A stretch of 64,000 nucleotides of DNA from an uncultured beta proteobacterium (GCA_903869595.1 CAIPZV010000046.1:1-64000); one strand, 5' to 3'; numbered from the stretch's first letter, positions 51,081-60,633 are shown. Translations and numbers: made by a program. Notes: generated from the sequence alone by a model not told the origin.

Positions 51081-52640
51081 TTAGGCGTTGGCCAATTGGC
51101 TGAGGGAGTTATCGCGCAGGCGGGCCAGCTTGTAGCGCAGCGTGCGTGGGCTGATGCCCAGTTTTTCGGCGGCTTCGAGGCGGCTGCGCGAGGATTCCAG
51201 CGCGGCGCGGATTAAGGTGTGCTCGTTGTGTTTCACGGCTGCTTGCAAGGGCATGTCCGCGTTGTCGTCTTCCTCTACCAAAGCCAGCAGTTCGGCAATA
51301 TTGGCCGGTACGCCCTGGGCCAGTTGCAGATCAACAGCGGGCGGCGCAGCGGGTTCGGATGCCGCTGGTGCGTGGTAGCCGCTGGCCAGCAGCGATTCGA
51401 CGGACATGTCGTCAAACATCAGGTGCTGGGTGTCAATTTGCTGGTCCGAGCAGAGCACCATGGCGCGTTGCACCACGTTTTCGAGTTCACGTACATTGCC
51501 AGGCCAAGGATAGGCCAGCAAAGCGGTTTGGGCAGCGGGGCTGACGCTCCAGTTTTGGCCGTTGCGGCCATGGCGGCCCAGCATACGAGCCACGATGGGC
51601 AAAATATCGCCGGGGCGCTCGGCCAGGGCCGGTACGCGTAGCTTGAAGGTGCTGAGGCGGAAATACAGGTCTTCGCGGAATTCGCGCTGGCTAATTGATT
51701 CACGCAGGTTTTTGTTGGTGGCAGCGACTACGCGCACGTCCAGCGCGATGGTGCGCTCCCCGCCCAGGCGCACTAAGGTGCGCTCTTGCAATACTCGTAG
51801 AAGCTTGGCTTGTAGGGTCAGCGGCAGCTCGCCAATTTCATCTAAAAATATGGTGCCGCCCTGGGCTTGTTCAAACAGGCCGCGGTGGTCTTTGACGGCG
51901 CCGGTAAACGCGCCCTTTTCATGGCCAAAGAGCATGTCTTCAATCATGTGCTCGGGCATGGCGGCGCAGTTAAAGCCGACAAAGGGGCCGTTGGCGCTGG
52001 CCGATGACTCATGCAGCACGCGCGAGAGCACTTCTTTACCTGAACCAGTGGGGCCTTCAATCAGCACCGCCACATTGGCCAAGGCGACACGATGGGCCAG
52101 GGCCAGCAAATTGCGGCTGATGGGGTCGACATAGACCACGCTGCGTACCGACTCTTGGGCGGGGGCGCTAGGGGTTTGGGATGCGGCATTTTGGCTTGCT
52201 GCACTCACGATGGCACTGGCCGCTGCGTTAACGGCAATAGTTTTGGCTGCTTGACTGGCTGCGCGTGCGCGGCCGATGGTTTGGATCCAGGCGGCGGTGC
52301 TCCAGTCGTCGGCGGCCAGCGCGTGGCAAGCGCCTTGGTGGATTGCCGCAATCGCGGCCTCCAGATGGCGACGCTCGGTGCGGCAGACTAGGGGCAGGCT
52401 AAGGCGAGCCGCTTTAAGCAGTGTGGCACTGTCTTCCAGCAAGCTGGTATCCCCGCCCAAACCCAACACCAACATGGCGTATTGGGCTTGTTCGTCGGTC
52501 AGCGCGTCTTGCAAGGCGTCTAGCGTACTTACTGTCGTAACGACCAAACCGGCGCCGGCCAAAGCCTGCGCGTTCGCCGCGCTGAGCGGGCGAAACGGGT
52601 CCAGCCAGAGGGCTGAAATGGGCAAATGGGACGCGGACAT
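51081..52640 (-). CDS. Sigma54-dependent flagellar regulator, FlrC/FleQ-like
   Basis: A 519-residue enhancer-binding protein that should open sigma54 promoters of flagellar genes. Its N-terminal domain (1-125) resembles a response-regulator receiver but lacks the phospho-acceptor Asp at the expected strand end (YAMLVLGLGGD), so it may be unphosphorylated like FleQ. The central AAA+ domain has Walker A GPTGSGKE, the sigma54-contacting GAFTGA, Walker B GGTIFLDEIGELP and the sensor REDLYFRLSTFKLRVPALAERPGDI. The C-terminal Fis-type helix-turn-helix (LEAAEKLGISPRTLRYKLARLRD) binds DNA. It heads the fliEFGHIJ operon and is preceded by a sigma54 promoter, implying self-activation. Confidence 0.9.
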   Translation of the reverse strand: MSASHLPISALWLDPFRPLSAANAQALAGAGLVVTTVSTLDALQDALTDEQAQYAMLVLGLGGDTSLLEDSATLLKAARLSLPLVCRTERRHLEAAIAAIHQGACHALAADDWSTAAWIQTIGRARAASQAAKTIAVNAAASAIVSAASQNAASQTPSAPAQESVRSVVYVDPISRNLLALAHRVALANVAVLIEGPTGSGKEVLSRVLHESSASANGPFVGFNCAAMPEHMIEDMLFGHEKGAFTGAVKDHRGLFEQAQGGTIFLDEIGELPLTLQAKLLRVLQERTLVRLGGERTIALDVRVVAATNKNLRESISQREFREDLYFRLSTFKLRVPALAERPGDILPIVARMLGRHGRNGQNWSVSPAAQTALLAYPWPGNVRELENVVQRAMVLCSDQQIDTQHLMFDDMSVESLLASGYHAPAASEPAAPPAVDLQLAQGVPANIAELLALVEEDDNADMPLQAAVKHNEHTLIRAALESSRSRLEAAEKLGISPRTLRYKLARLRDNSLSQLANA

Positions 52641-52682
52641 AAGTGGGTATGGTCAAAAAGGTGTCAATGGAGTCACCCTATT

Positions 52683-52698
52683 TGCAAGTCCCGTGCCA
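52683..52698 (-). promoter_or_regulatory. Sigma54 promoter for the flagellar operon
   Basis: The minus strand reads TGGCACGGGACTTGCA at 52698-52683, a full match to the consensus TGGCACG-N4-TTGCW with correct -24/-12 spacing. Transcription would start near 52672, about 30 bases before the regulator ATG at 52640. The regulator it drives is itself a sigma54 activator. Confidence 0.9.
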
Positions 52699-52713
52699 CG
52701 GGTTTACTAGCTT

Positions 52714-52965
52714 TTATTGACGACTTACCGACACCCCGGCCTTGGGAGTCACTTTGGCGGGTTTGGCGTCAAAACCTTGGCAGGGGCGGCCGTCGAGTTG
52801 CAGTATCTGTATAGAGGGCAGCATCTTGGACTTAAAGCCCATCTGTTTGCACAGATAAGGCAGCGCCGGGTCCCAACTGGTGGCGAAATGCCGGCATTGC
52901 CAGCAGTTGATCGCTTGGTTTGCAGGCGTGGCTAGGGTGGGGATGTTGGGGGGCATGGGCTGCAT
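52714..52965 (-). CDS. Small cysteine-rich conserved protein
   Basis: A short protein with NCWQCRHFATSWDPALPYLCKQMGFKSKMLPSIQILQLDGRPCQGF: four spaced cysteines that could bind a metal. I have an impression of similar small proteins in betaproteobacteria, with no named function. The start is uncertain: the open frame begins at ATG 53067, with candidate starts at 52965 and 52956, none with a clear ribosome-binding site. The extra N-terminus of the long version includes CAHC and could be real. It lies beside the sigma54 promoter, which points the same way but sits inside the 73 bases between this gene and the regulator. Confidence 0.65.
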   Translation of the reverse strand: MQPMPPNIPTLATPANQAINCWQCRHFATSWDPALPYLCKQMGFKSKMLPSIQILQLDGRPCQGFDAKPAKVTPKAGVSVSRQ

Positions 52966-53109
52966 TAAGCAAAAGTAATGCCTGTAACCAAACTTGGCGC
53001 CCGCGTTCGCGCGTAGCAGCGTACGCTGACAGTGCGCGCAGGGCGCCATGGTATGGGTGCCTTGCATAATGGACAGCCATCCAAAGCGCCAGCCCTACCA
53101 AGGAATTGA

Positions 53110-54210
53110 ATGAACGTCCCAACGCACGCCCGCCTGTCTCTGTGCATGATCGTGAAAGACGAAGCCGACATGCTGCCCGGTTTTTTGGAGCGGGTGCGAG
53201 GGCTTTGGGACGAACTGGTGGTGGTGGATACCGGCTCCACGGATAACTCTGTGGCGCTGCTGGAGGCCGCAGGCGCGCGCGTGTTGCACCAGCCTTGGCG
53301 CCATGATTTCGCACTGGCCCGTAATCATTCACTCGATGCAGCAAGCGGCGAATGGATTATTTTTCTGGACCCTGACGAATACGTGTCGCCTGCATTTGTG
53401 GCTCAGGCGCGGGCTGTATTGGGTGATGAGGCTGTAGGCGCGGCGACGGTGGCGATGCAAAACTTGCGCGAGGATGGCCATGTGCAGGAGGCTTGCCTCT
53501 TACGCATGTTCCGCCGCGCGCCCGAAGTGCGTTTTCGCCATGCCATCCATGAAGACGTGGCTGAAACCCTGTTACCACAACTGCGCACTACGGGCCAGGT
53601 GCTAGTGCATCTTGCCGCGCCCATCACTCACCACGGCTATCGCAAGGAGATAGCACAGGCCCGCAACAAAAAGCAGCGCGATACCGCCATCATCGAAGCT
53701 AGTTTGCGACAGAACCCTGATGACCTGTATTTGCATTTCAAGCTGCTGGAACAAGCGCGCTTTTGGGGCGATGAGGCGCTGGCCAGTACTGCCGCGCCCG
53801 CCGCCCTGGAGGCTTGGCAGCGAGCGCCAGATAGCGCACTGAACTTTTGGGCTGGCGAATTGGCGGTGATGATGGTCGATGGCTTATACGCTGGCCAATG
53901 GAAGCCTGCCTTGCTGCAATTGCAAGCGCTGGCAGTGCGCGTGCCCGATTCACCGGCGATTGCCCACCGCAGTGGCGAATTGTTGGAGTTGCTGGGCCGG
54001 CTGGACGAAGCGAGAAGGGCGTTTGAAACCGCTTTGTCGCTGCAAGGCCCTGCGATCAATACCCAACTGGGCGGCGTGCGGGCGCGCATGGGCTTGGTGC
54101 GCATCGCGATAGCTCTACAGGACATGGATGCCGCACGCACCCACCTTCAGCGAGCCCACCAACTGGCACCCAATGACCCGGAAGTGGTGTTCACCAAGGG
54201 CTTGCTTTAG
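53110..54210 (+). CDS. Family 2 glycosyltransferase with C-terminal TPR-like repeats
   Basis: A 366-residue protein. The N-terminal GT2 domain reads LSLCMIVKDEADMLPGFLE, VDTGSTDNS and the catalytic-site IIFLDPDEYV (DxD-type Asp). After about residue 215 come helical repeats with TPR spacing (AQLRQNPDDLYLHFKLLEQ, SGELLELLGRLDEARRAFETALSLQ, and a final LQRAHQLAPNDPEVVF). This domain pair is common in enzymes that modify flagellin or surface glycans. It lies next to the flagellar operon and is convergent with a TPR-GT9 gene, but linkage alone does not set its role. Confidence 0.85.
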   Translation: MNVPTHARLSLCMIVKDEADMLPGFLERVRGLWDELVVVDTGSTDNSVALLEAAGARVLHQPWRHDFALARNHSLDAASGEWIIFLDPDEYVSPAFVAQARAVLGDEAVGAATVAMQNLREDGHVQEACLLRMFRRAPEVRFRHAIHEDVAETLLPQLRTTGQVLVHLAAPITHHGYRKEIAQARNKKQRDTAIIEASLRQNPDDLYLHFKLLEQARFWGDEALASTAAPAALEAWQRAPDSALNFWAGELAVMMVDGLYAGQWKPALLQLQALAVRVPDSPAIAHRSGELLELLGRLDEARRAFETALSLQGPAINTQLGGVRARMGLVRIAIALQDMDAARTHLQRAHQLAPNDPEVVFTKGLL

Positions 54211-54255
54211 CCCTGGCACCGGCCGACCACGAAGGTCTTTGCAGCGCAAACGCGC

Positions 54256-55911
54256 TTACCAAGCTTTGGCTGCAAGTTGGGTGCGAACATTTTGCAAAAC
54301 GCCTCCCCAGTCCCCCACCCTTTCTTGGCGAAAGAGGCGCATTTGCGGGTACCAGGGCGTGTCGGATCGGTCCAGCAACCAGCGCCAATCGGGCAGATGG
54401 GGCAATAGCAGCCAGGTGGGGGTGCCTAGCGCGCCCGCCAGGTGCGCGACGCTGGTGTCCACGGCAATGACCAAGTCCATGAGTGTGCACAGGGCCGCTG
54501 TATCGGAAAAATCGTCAATAGCATCACCGAAATGCTGCAATGCGGACGGTTGCGCCAATGCCGCCGCATCGCTGTCCCGCAGCTCTTTTTGCAAGCTGTA
54601 GTACTGCGGGCCCGGCGGGAGAGCCTGCAGCAGCGCGGCAAGGGCCATGCTGCGGTAGCGGTCGCCTTTGTGGCTCGCACTTCCGCTCCATACCAAGCCG
54701 ATGCGAGGGCCCGTTGCGGTCCCTAAGCGCTCCTTCCACTGGCTCAACTTTTCAGCGCTTGCATGCAGGTAGGGCGCCTTGGCGGGAATAGTGTCTAGTC
54801 GGGTTCCCAAGGCCACGGGCAGGCTCATCAGCGGACAATAAAAGTCAAAAGCGGGCAATGGCTCGCGCTGCCGCAGTAGCGTGTGCACGCCCGCCAGCGA
54901 TTGCATCAGGCCATAAAGTGGCGCTTCAACTTCATAGATGACCTGGGCCCCGGCGTGCGCTGCCATAGTGACAAAGCGGCTAAATTGAATCGAGTCGCCC
55001 AGTCCCTGCTCGTTGTGTACCAGCAGCCGCTTGCCGGCAATGGGCTGTTCGCCTAGCCAGAGTGTTTGTTCAAATTGGCGCTTGATGGGAGCGAAAGCGG
55101 TAGTTTTCCAGCGCACTTGATAGTCCCGAAAGCCGCGTTCCAAATCGCCACATAGCAGATGACTTAAGGCAAGGTTGAACTGGGCATCCAGGTAATTGGG
55201 GTCTAGCGCAATCGCTGCCGCGCTGCTGGCTTGTGACTCCGGGTGGCGGTGCAAATGTTTGAGCGCTACTGCGCGGTTGGAATGGGCTAAGGCATTGCTC
55301 GGTTGCAGTGCGATGGTCTGGTCGTAGTCAGCCAGTGCCATGGCATAGGCATCTTTTTGCATCTGGGCATTGCCGCGGTTCAGGAAGGCAAACGGCATTG
55401 CAGCGTGCAGCGCAATGGCCCTGCTAAAGCAGCTAATAGCGGCCTCAATCTGGCCTAAGGCCAATAAGGAGTTTGCCCGGTAGGCATGGGCTTCGGCATT
55501 ACCGGGGTCCAGCGTCAATGCGTGGTCGTAGCCTGTGAGCGCCTCGGCATGTTGGCCCAGCTCTGCCAGCGCCGTGGCGCGCTCGCAGGCGCATCGGGCG
55601 TCTGATGACTCAATGGCAAGCGCGCGGTCAAAACACTCGATGCCAGCAGAAAACTGGCCCAATTTGCACATGGCATAGCCCAAGAGACCAAAGGCCTGTT
55701 GGTCAAGCGGATTGTTTTCCAAGAATTGGCTGAGCCATTGGGCCAATGCAGCGTACTGTTGAGTCTTGTCAACGATTTGGCGCATTAATTCCAGGGCGCC
55801 GGGGGCGGCAGATTGCTCCACGAGCAGACACTGCAGCGTTTCCATTGCTTGGCCGTATTGCCTAGCCTCTAAAAGACCACTAGCCTGGGCCAGGGAGCTA
55901 ATTGGATTCAT
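54256..55911 (-). CDS. TPR protein with C-terminal GT9-like glycosyltransferase domain (paralog 1)
   Basis: A 551-residue protein. Residues about 10-275 are tandem TPR helices (e.g. ALTGYDHALTLDPGNAEAHAYRANSLLALGQ). The C-terminal part (about 290-550) resembles ADP-heptose-type GT9 enzymes: LLVHNEQGLGDSIQFSRF, RIGLVWSGSASHKGDRYRS and VDTSVAHLAGALGTPTWLLLP. Such TPR-GT9 fusions often occur in flagellin or surface glycosylation loci. ATG 55911 is preferred to TTG 55920. It is divergent from a close paralog (56233-57903), sharing the same domain order. Confidence 0.85.
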   Translation of the reverse strand: MNPISSLAQASGLLEARQYGQAMETLQCLLVEQSAAPGALELMRQIVDKTQQYAALAQWLSQFLENNPLDQQAFGLLGYAMCKLGQFSAGIECFDRALAIESSDARCACERATALAELGQHAEALTGYDHALTLDPGNAEAHAYRANSLLALGQIEAAISCFSRAIALHAAMPFAFLNRGNAQMQKDAYAMALADYDQTIALQPSNALAHSNRAVALKHLHRHPESQASSAAAIALDPNYLDAQFNLALSHLLCGDLERGFRDYQVRWKTTAFAPIKRQFEQTLWLGEQPIAGKRLLVHNEQGLGDSIQFSRFVTMAAHAGAQVIYEVEAPLYGLMQSLAGVHTLLRQREPLPAFDFYCPLMSLPVALGTRLDTIPAKAPYLHASAEKLSQWKERLGTATGPRIGLVWSGSASHKGDRYRSMALAALLQALPPGPQYYSLQKELRDSDAAALAQPSALQHFGDAIDDFSDTAALCTLMDLVIAVDTSVAHLAGALGTPTWLLLPHLPDWRWLLDRSDTPWYPQMRLFRQERVGDWGGVLQNVRTQLAAKAW

Positions 55912-56232
55912 GAAGCGCAAAATTGTTACAGCATGCTTGGGGTAAAAAAGTTATCAGACGATAGACCTCTCTAAGCCCGATGGTATAGTAAATACAAACC
56001 CCCGGGTTAAAGCATTTGCCTCTTGATTTAACTAGCAGTCTAGGGTTTATATACGTAGATATCACCAAGGTGATTTACCTGTTGGAAGTGTGCTGCCAAG
56101 GTGCTTGTAGCTTGTTTCATGACACCGGACCTAAAAATTGGGTCAAGCAAGGTCGCATGAATATACATAAAGATAACGTGATGAAACGGTCTCGCTTGAC
56201 TATATTCTTGATGTCATTACATGGTAATTTCT
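55912..56232. other. Intergenic region between divergent TPR-GT9 paralogs
   Basis: About 320 bases of AT-rich DNA with the two paralog promoters expected in it. A perfect 14-base palindrome ATCACC-AA-GGTGAT lies at 56061-56074 and is extended by flanking GTA/TAC, a possible operator. I could not place matched -35/-10 boxes with confidence. Composition begins to fall below the window average here. A 74-codon frame (56016-56240) looks non-coding. Confidence 0.5.
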
Positions 56233-57903
56233 ATGAATAAGCAACAATCCGAAACTGCGGATACATTTCAGCAGGGGGTTTTATTATTCCAATCTGGAAA
56301 AACTGATGAGGCACAGGAAGTATTTGAAAAAATACTTACCGAAAATCCAAATCACATAAATTGTCTAAATTTACTAGGAATCATTGCGGTACAAGCCATG
56401 AAGCCAAAATTGGCAATCGCACTCATAGACCGAGTAATAAAACTAAAACCGGATGATGCCGCAGCGTACTCCAACCGGGGTGTTGCGCTGCAAGATTTAA
56501 ACCAGATGGTCGAAGCTGTCGCAAGTTATGACCGTGCGCTTGCAATTAATCCCTCTTATGTGGAAGCTTGGGCCAATCGTGGAAATGCGCTTTTAGCGCT
56601 GAAGCGATTGGAAGAGGCGCTGCTCAGTTATGACCATGCCATTTCGCTTGACCCAGTTTATGCAGAGGGCTTTTACAACCGAAGTATCGCGCTGATGCAA
56701 CTGGGGCGGATAGCGGAATCCTTGGCTAATTGTGACCATGCGATTGCGATTCATCCTAACTATGCAGAGGCCTATGCGAATCGAAGCGTTGCACTTGTGG
56801 ACTTAAAGCGGCCTAATGAGGCCCTGGCAAGCTGCGACCTTGCTATCGCTCATAGGCCTGACTATGCAGAAGCCCACTACAACCGCGGCGTTGCCCTGAA
56901 AGAGTTAAATTGTCTAGCAGAAGCGGTGCGCAGCTTTGACCGTGCCATCGCGCTTCAAGCCAACTACCCAGAGGCCTATTTAAATAAAGCCATCTCGCTT
57001 TTATTAGCCGGAGATTTAAATGGAGCTTGGGACCTGTATGAGTGGCGCTGGAAGCAAGTCAATGTACCAAAAATAAATGTCGCAGGCCTAAAGCCGCTAT
57101 GGCATAGTGATGAAGATATAAGCAACAAGACTATTCTATTATGCGCCGAACAAGGATTTGGCGACATCATTCAGTTCTGTAGATATGCCTTGCTAGTTCA
57201 GCAGCTAGGTGGGCGCGTCATTTTGGAGGTGCCTGGCGCACTAATGCGTTTATTGGCTGAATTGAAGGGGGTCGACTTTTTAGTCAAAAAAGGAGATCCA
57301 ATACCGCATTTTGACTATTACTGTCCGCTTCTTAGCTTACCTAAAGCGTTTAAAACACAGCTGCATACGATTCCTAGCCCAAGACCCTATTTATTTGCGG
57401 CCCAGGAAAAGCGTGAGGAATGGATTAAAAAATTAGGTAAAAAGACGAAGCTACGCGTCGGATTGGTTTGGAGTGGCGCCGCTAAAAATACCAATGACCA
57501 CAACCGCAGCATCCCACTAAGGCAACTATTGCCCTATCTCCCAGCCGAACATGAGTACTATTGCTTGCAAAAAGAGGTAAGGACTGGTGATGAGTCAGAC
57601 CTTGCGCGCAGCGATGTGCGCCGTTATGTAGAACAGGCGCACGACTTTTCGGATACCGCTGCATTGTGCGATTTGATGGATGTTGTCATCAGTGTCGATA
57701 CCAGTCTTGCGCACTTATCGGCAGCGCTGGGCAGGAACACCTTCATCTTGCTGCCCTTCGCACCGCACTGGCCATGGCTATTAGAAAGAGAAGACAGTCC
57801 TTGGTATGCGTCGGTCAAATTACTAAGGCAGGGGTCTGATTATCGGTGGGAAGATGTGCTGCAACAATTGAAACTTGAGCTATCGGAAATGAAATATTCT
57901 TGA
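56233..57903 (+). CDS. TPR protein with C-terminal GT9-like glycosyltransferase domain (paralog 2)
   Basis: A 556-residue paralog of the divergent gene at 54256-55911. TPR repeats run to about residue 265 (AAAYSNRGVALQDLNQMVEAVASYDRALAINP and later copies). The GT9-like part contains LLCAEQGFGDIIQFCRY, RVGLVWSGAAKNTNDHNRS and VDTSLAHLSAALGRNTFILLP. It uses more A/T codons than its partner, as if duplicated and then adapted to, or acquired from, the AT-rich region that follows. ATG 56233 is chosen; ATG 56221 is an in-frame alternative. Confidence 0.85.
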   Translation: MNKQQSETADTFQQGVLLFQSGKTDEAQEVFEKILTENPNHINCLNLLGIIAVQAMKPKLAIALIDRVIKLKPDDAAAYSNRGVALQDLNQMVEAVASYDRALAINPSYVEAWANRGNALLALKRLEEALLSYDHAISLDPVYAEGFYNRSIALMQLGRIAESLANCDHAIAIHPNYAEAYANRSVALVDLKRPNEALASCDLAIAHRPDYAEAHYNRGVALKELNCLAEAVRSFDRAIALQANYPEAYLNKAISLLLAGDLNGAWDLYEWRWKQVNVPKINVAGLKPLWHSDEDISNKTILLCAEQGFGDIIQFCRYALLVQQLGGRVILEVPGALMRLLAELKGVDFLVKKGDPIPHFDYYCPLLSLPKAFKTQLHTIPSPRPYLFAAQEKREEWIKKLGKKTKLRVGLVWSGAAKNTNDHNRSIPLRQLLPYLPAEHEYYCLQKEVRTGDESDLARSDVRRYVEQAHDFSDTAALCDLMDVVISVDTSLAHLSAALGRNTFILLPFAPHWPWLLEREDSPWYASVKLLRQGSDYRWEDVLQQLKLELSEMKYS

Positions 57904-58055
57904 ATGAATTTAATTTTATTAATAAATAAAACCGCTCAACTGTGAAAATATGACAATACCGTAGATTTAATCGCGGGGCTTTAATGAGTAACACGAGAAA
58001 CTAGGCCAACACTGACGGGCGCCATTATGAAGCCCAAAGATGCGAGAAGAAAATA

Positions 58056-58811
58056 TCAGGATTTTTGCATAACAATATTAAACCGAAATCTGGAGTTTAA
58101 ATAAGATTTGACCTTGTGATCAAAAAAATTAATATTAGTAAAACCGATGCTCAATAAATCATTAACTAGGAGGTCTTTGTCGAAAAATAAATGATCTAAA
58201 CCAGCATATCGAGCGTCATAATCGCTAGGGTTTGAAAGTTGACCTCTTCTGAAATCATGATAATCGACCTGAAAAGAGGAATCGTTTAAGTCCAGTAAGC
58301 ATAAAAATCCGCCGCTTTTTAATTTTTGAAAAGATTTAGAAATTACCTCAACAGCATATTCATAATTCGGGAAATAATAGAAAACAGCATGGGAAAAAAT
58401 TGCATCAAATGACGAATCCTCAAAAGGTATATTAATGGCCTCACTCACCTTAAATATTCCGCTTGGAAGGTATTTTTGAGCATTGGAAACAAGAGATTCA
58501 CTGTAATCAAGTCCGTAAATTGAACAATCACTCAAACTCGAAATCTCGTGAAGAAAAGCGCCGGAACCACAACCAATTTCCAGAACTGACCCAGGTCCGG
58601 TAACGCTGACTCTTTCAAATGCATCTTTAACCATCGCGCGCCAACCACTCGTATCATAGTCGCCAAAACCAGTATCAAAACCATCGGCCTTAATTAAAGC
58701 GTCCAGAATGTCATCTCCATCAAGAGAAACAGATTTAGAGCGCCAAATTGAGCGCCACGACGGGTTGCTACTGTCTTGAGAGTCGAGCATGTAATGGTAT
58801 ATAGAATTCAA
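58056..58811 (-). CDS. Class I SAM-dependent methyltransferase
   Basis: A 251-residue enzyme. SAM-binding motif I is VLEIGCGSGAFLHEI (about 75-90), followed by the acidic-loop residue in IYGLDYSESLVSNAQ and motif IV-like FDAIFSHAVFYYFPN. FLCLLDLNDSSF is a post-motif strand. The target is probably a sugar, lipid or polymer made by this cluster. Its start overlaps the CDP-alcohol transferase stop by 4 bases. It is the last gene of the minus-strand cluster. Confidence 0.85.
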   Translation of the reverse strand: MNSIYHYMLDSQDSSNPSWRSIWRSKSVSLDGDDILDALIKADGFDTGFGDYDTSGWRAMVKDAFERVSVTGPGSVLEIGCGSGAFLHEISSLSDCSIYGLDYSESLVSNAQKYLPSGIFKVSEAINIPFEDSSFDAIFSHAVFYYFPNYEYAVEVISKSFQKLKSGGFLCLLDLNDSSFQVDYHDFRRGQLSNPSDYDARYAGLDHLFFDKDLLVNDLLSIGFTNINFFDHKVKSYLNSRFRFNIVMQKS

Positions 58812-59320
58812 GAGACAAATAAAATCGCAATATAAACCGCAAACATTATAAAGCTATTATTTACAAAAAACGCATAGGATTTCGTAAAAACAGAAGATCC
58901 AGACTTCATGCCTACATGATCAATAAGCGATTCGGTCAAGGACATGATGTATAAATTCCCCGCTGCAAAGAGCGCCGCTACCTCACTGCCAAATGGAAGC
59001 GCATTAATTCTGAAAGCCGCCGCGATTGCAATGTACAAAAGTATAGTGTCTGACCAAGTATCTAGAGCGCCACCTATTTTCGATTTTTTATCGTACTTAC
59101 GGGCAATACCTCCGTCTAGACAATCTGCCAAATATCGGAAAACCAGCAACAGGGAAGCGATAAAAATATCGTGAGTAATAATTAAATAATAAATTACAAA
59201 ATTTAAGATTAAACCGCTGATGGTTATAATGTTGGGATGAATATATTTAAAAAATAATATTCTTTTAATTAAAAAATCAGTTAACCTATCATCTAGTCTT
59301 GCGTCTAAAAAATTAAACAT
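58808..59320 (-). CDS. CDP-alcohol phosphatidyltransferase family protein
   Basis: A 170-residue membrane enzyme with the full catalytic signature D-x2-D-G-x2-A-R-x8-G-x3-D-x3-D (DCLDGGIARKYDKKSKIG, then ALDTWSD). Hydrophobic segments precede and follow it. Members join a CDP-activated alcohol to a phosphate- or hydroxyl-bearing acceptor; the substrate here is not identifiable. Neighbours include a CDP-glycerol-type transferase and glycosyltransferases, so it may supply or attach a phospho-alcohol in surface glycan synthesis. Overlaps the methyltransferase gene by 4 bases. Confidence 0.85.
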   Translation of the reverse strand: MFNFLDARLDDRLTDFLIKRILFFKYIHPNIITISGLILNFVIYYLIITHDIFIASLLLVFRYLADCLDGGIARKYDKKSKIGGALDTWSDTILLYIAIAAAFRINALPFGSEVAALFAAGNLYIMSLTESLIDHVGMKSGSSVFTKSYAFFVNNSFIMFAVYIAILFVS

Positions 59321-59421
59321 AAAGTAGTCCTAAATTTGAAGGTAGCTTAGAGCTTCCGCAGATCCGAGAAATCATGAGAGACTAGCTGTTGGAAGTAATA
59401 AAAATGTCTCTAAAAACATGA

Positions 59422-60633
59422 CTAATGCGAGAGTGATAATTCGTCTTTGATTATATTTATCACAGACCGTGAAACATTACCGCCACAAGGCAACAACTGC
59501 GCTTCTGCAAACCCTTCACGTTCACTCTTCAGCGGGTCTTCTCCGCCGATCACAATATGATTCAAAAAGAAATCTATATCTAGGCTTGAGGTAGCAATGT
59601 AATGCTGCTGCATGCACTTTTTCCCTACCCCGCCAAGAGTTTCATCAAGGTTAGTTCGAACTGATTTAGCGAAACAAACTGGCTTACCTGTAAAAAGATA
59701 CTCTGCAGTAAATGATGCACAATCATGAATCATTGCATCGCTCCTTTCGAAAATAGGAAAATAGTCCGATTCCGTACTGTGCTCGACATTAGGATGATGA
59801 AGAAATCTCTCTAAAATTGAAGATATCAATTCCTTAGGTGCGTAAGTTCCACTGAGTAATTTCCCCATTAACATAGGGTGCGGTCTGAAAATAAAATCAA
59901 TCGAAGGGTATCTAAAAGGAAGATTAATGTAGTAATCAAAATACTCCAGAAAGCTACCCAAATTCAAGTGGTTATTATTTTCAATGGTGTGATGTGGCGC
60001 AATAATTACACACTTCCGATCCTTATTTTGAACGGAACCTGCGGACAGATCATCCATCTTGCAGTAGCCAGTAGTCCTGCAATTGTCCCAGTTGAAATTA
60101 GAAAATTTTCGCATCTCGTCCAGGCAATCGCTGGTATCTAAAAAAATACGCCAAAAGTCCATCATATGTTTTTGAGCAAGAACCTTATAATCGTATTTAA
60201 ATATAGAGAACCCATAGTGAATATATATTGGCAATACAGATCGCTTGATTAGATAGGATAAACGGAAGTATTCGTGGGTCATCTCTTCATAAGGATTTGA
60301 CATAACTACGATATCAAAATCCATCGAAAAGTCGATGAATGAATTTTTATCAAAATCATAGCCTGATAGAACAGGTGACGAAAATATGCTAAACGACGCT
60401 AAAGATTTCTGCAACTGAGAAGTCATATTGTCTGAACCACGCAGTATGTCCGGAATAAGAATAACCTTGACATCAAATAATGGGTCATCAGCCAACATAT
60501 GCATAACATTTTTAGATGGAAATACTGAGTCGTAAACGACAAAGAACGCAATTCTAATCTTCAGTCCCCTCGCTTGCCTAGCATATATTTTTGACAGCGC
60601 ATCAGAAAAGTCAACTTCATTCATAATATTCAA
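59422..60633 (-). CDS. CDP-glycerol glycerophosphotransferase-like protein
   Basis: A 403-residue GT-B-type protein. The C-terminal half shows VIIAPHHTI, FIFRPHPML and SDAMIHDCASFTAEYLFTGKPVCF, which match the TagB/TagF motifs for CDP-glycerol transfer. In Gram-negatives these add polyol-phosphate to capsules or O-antigens. The N-terminal half (IRIAFFVVYDSVFPSKNVMHML) is Rossmann-like. Activity is inferred from motif similarity; it could also be a related glycosyltransferase. Confidence 0.72.
   Translation of the reverse strand: MNIMNEVDFSDALSKIYARQARGLKIRIAFFVVYDSVFPSKNVMHMLADDPLFDVKVILIPDILRGSDNMTSQLQKSLASFSIFSSPVLSGYDFDKNSFIDFSMDFDIVVMSNPYEEMTHEYFRLSYLIKRSVLPIYIHYGFSIFKYDYKVLAQKHMMDFWRIFLDTSDCLDEMRKFSNFNWDNCRTTGYCKMDDLSAGSVQNKDRKCVIIAPHHTIENNNHLNLGSFLEYFDYYINLPFRYPSIDFIFRPHPMLMGKLLSGTYAPKELISSILERFLHHPNVEHSTESDYFPIFERSDAMIHDCASFTAEYLFTGKPVCFAKSVRTNLDETLGGVGKKCMQQHYIATSSLDIDFFLNHIVIGGEDPLKSEREGFAEAQLLPCGGNVSRSVINIIKDELSLSH

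Noticed and set aside
56196..56232. TTGACT-like -35 box before the plus-strand TPR-GT9 gene
   Set aside because: No matching -10 at 16-18 bases; the candidate would overlap the start codon.
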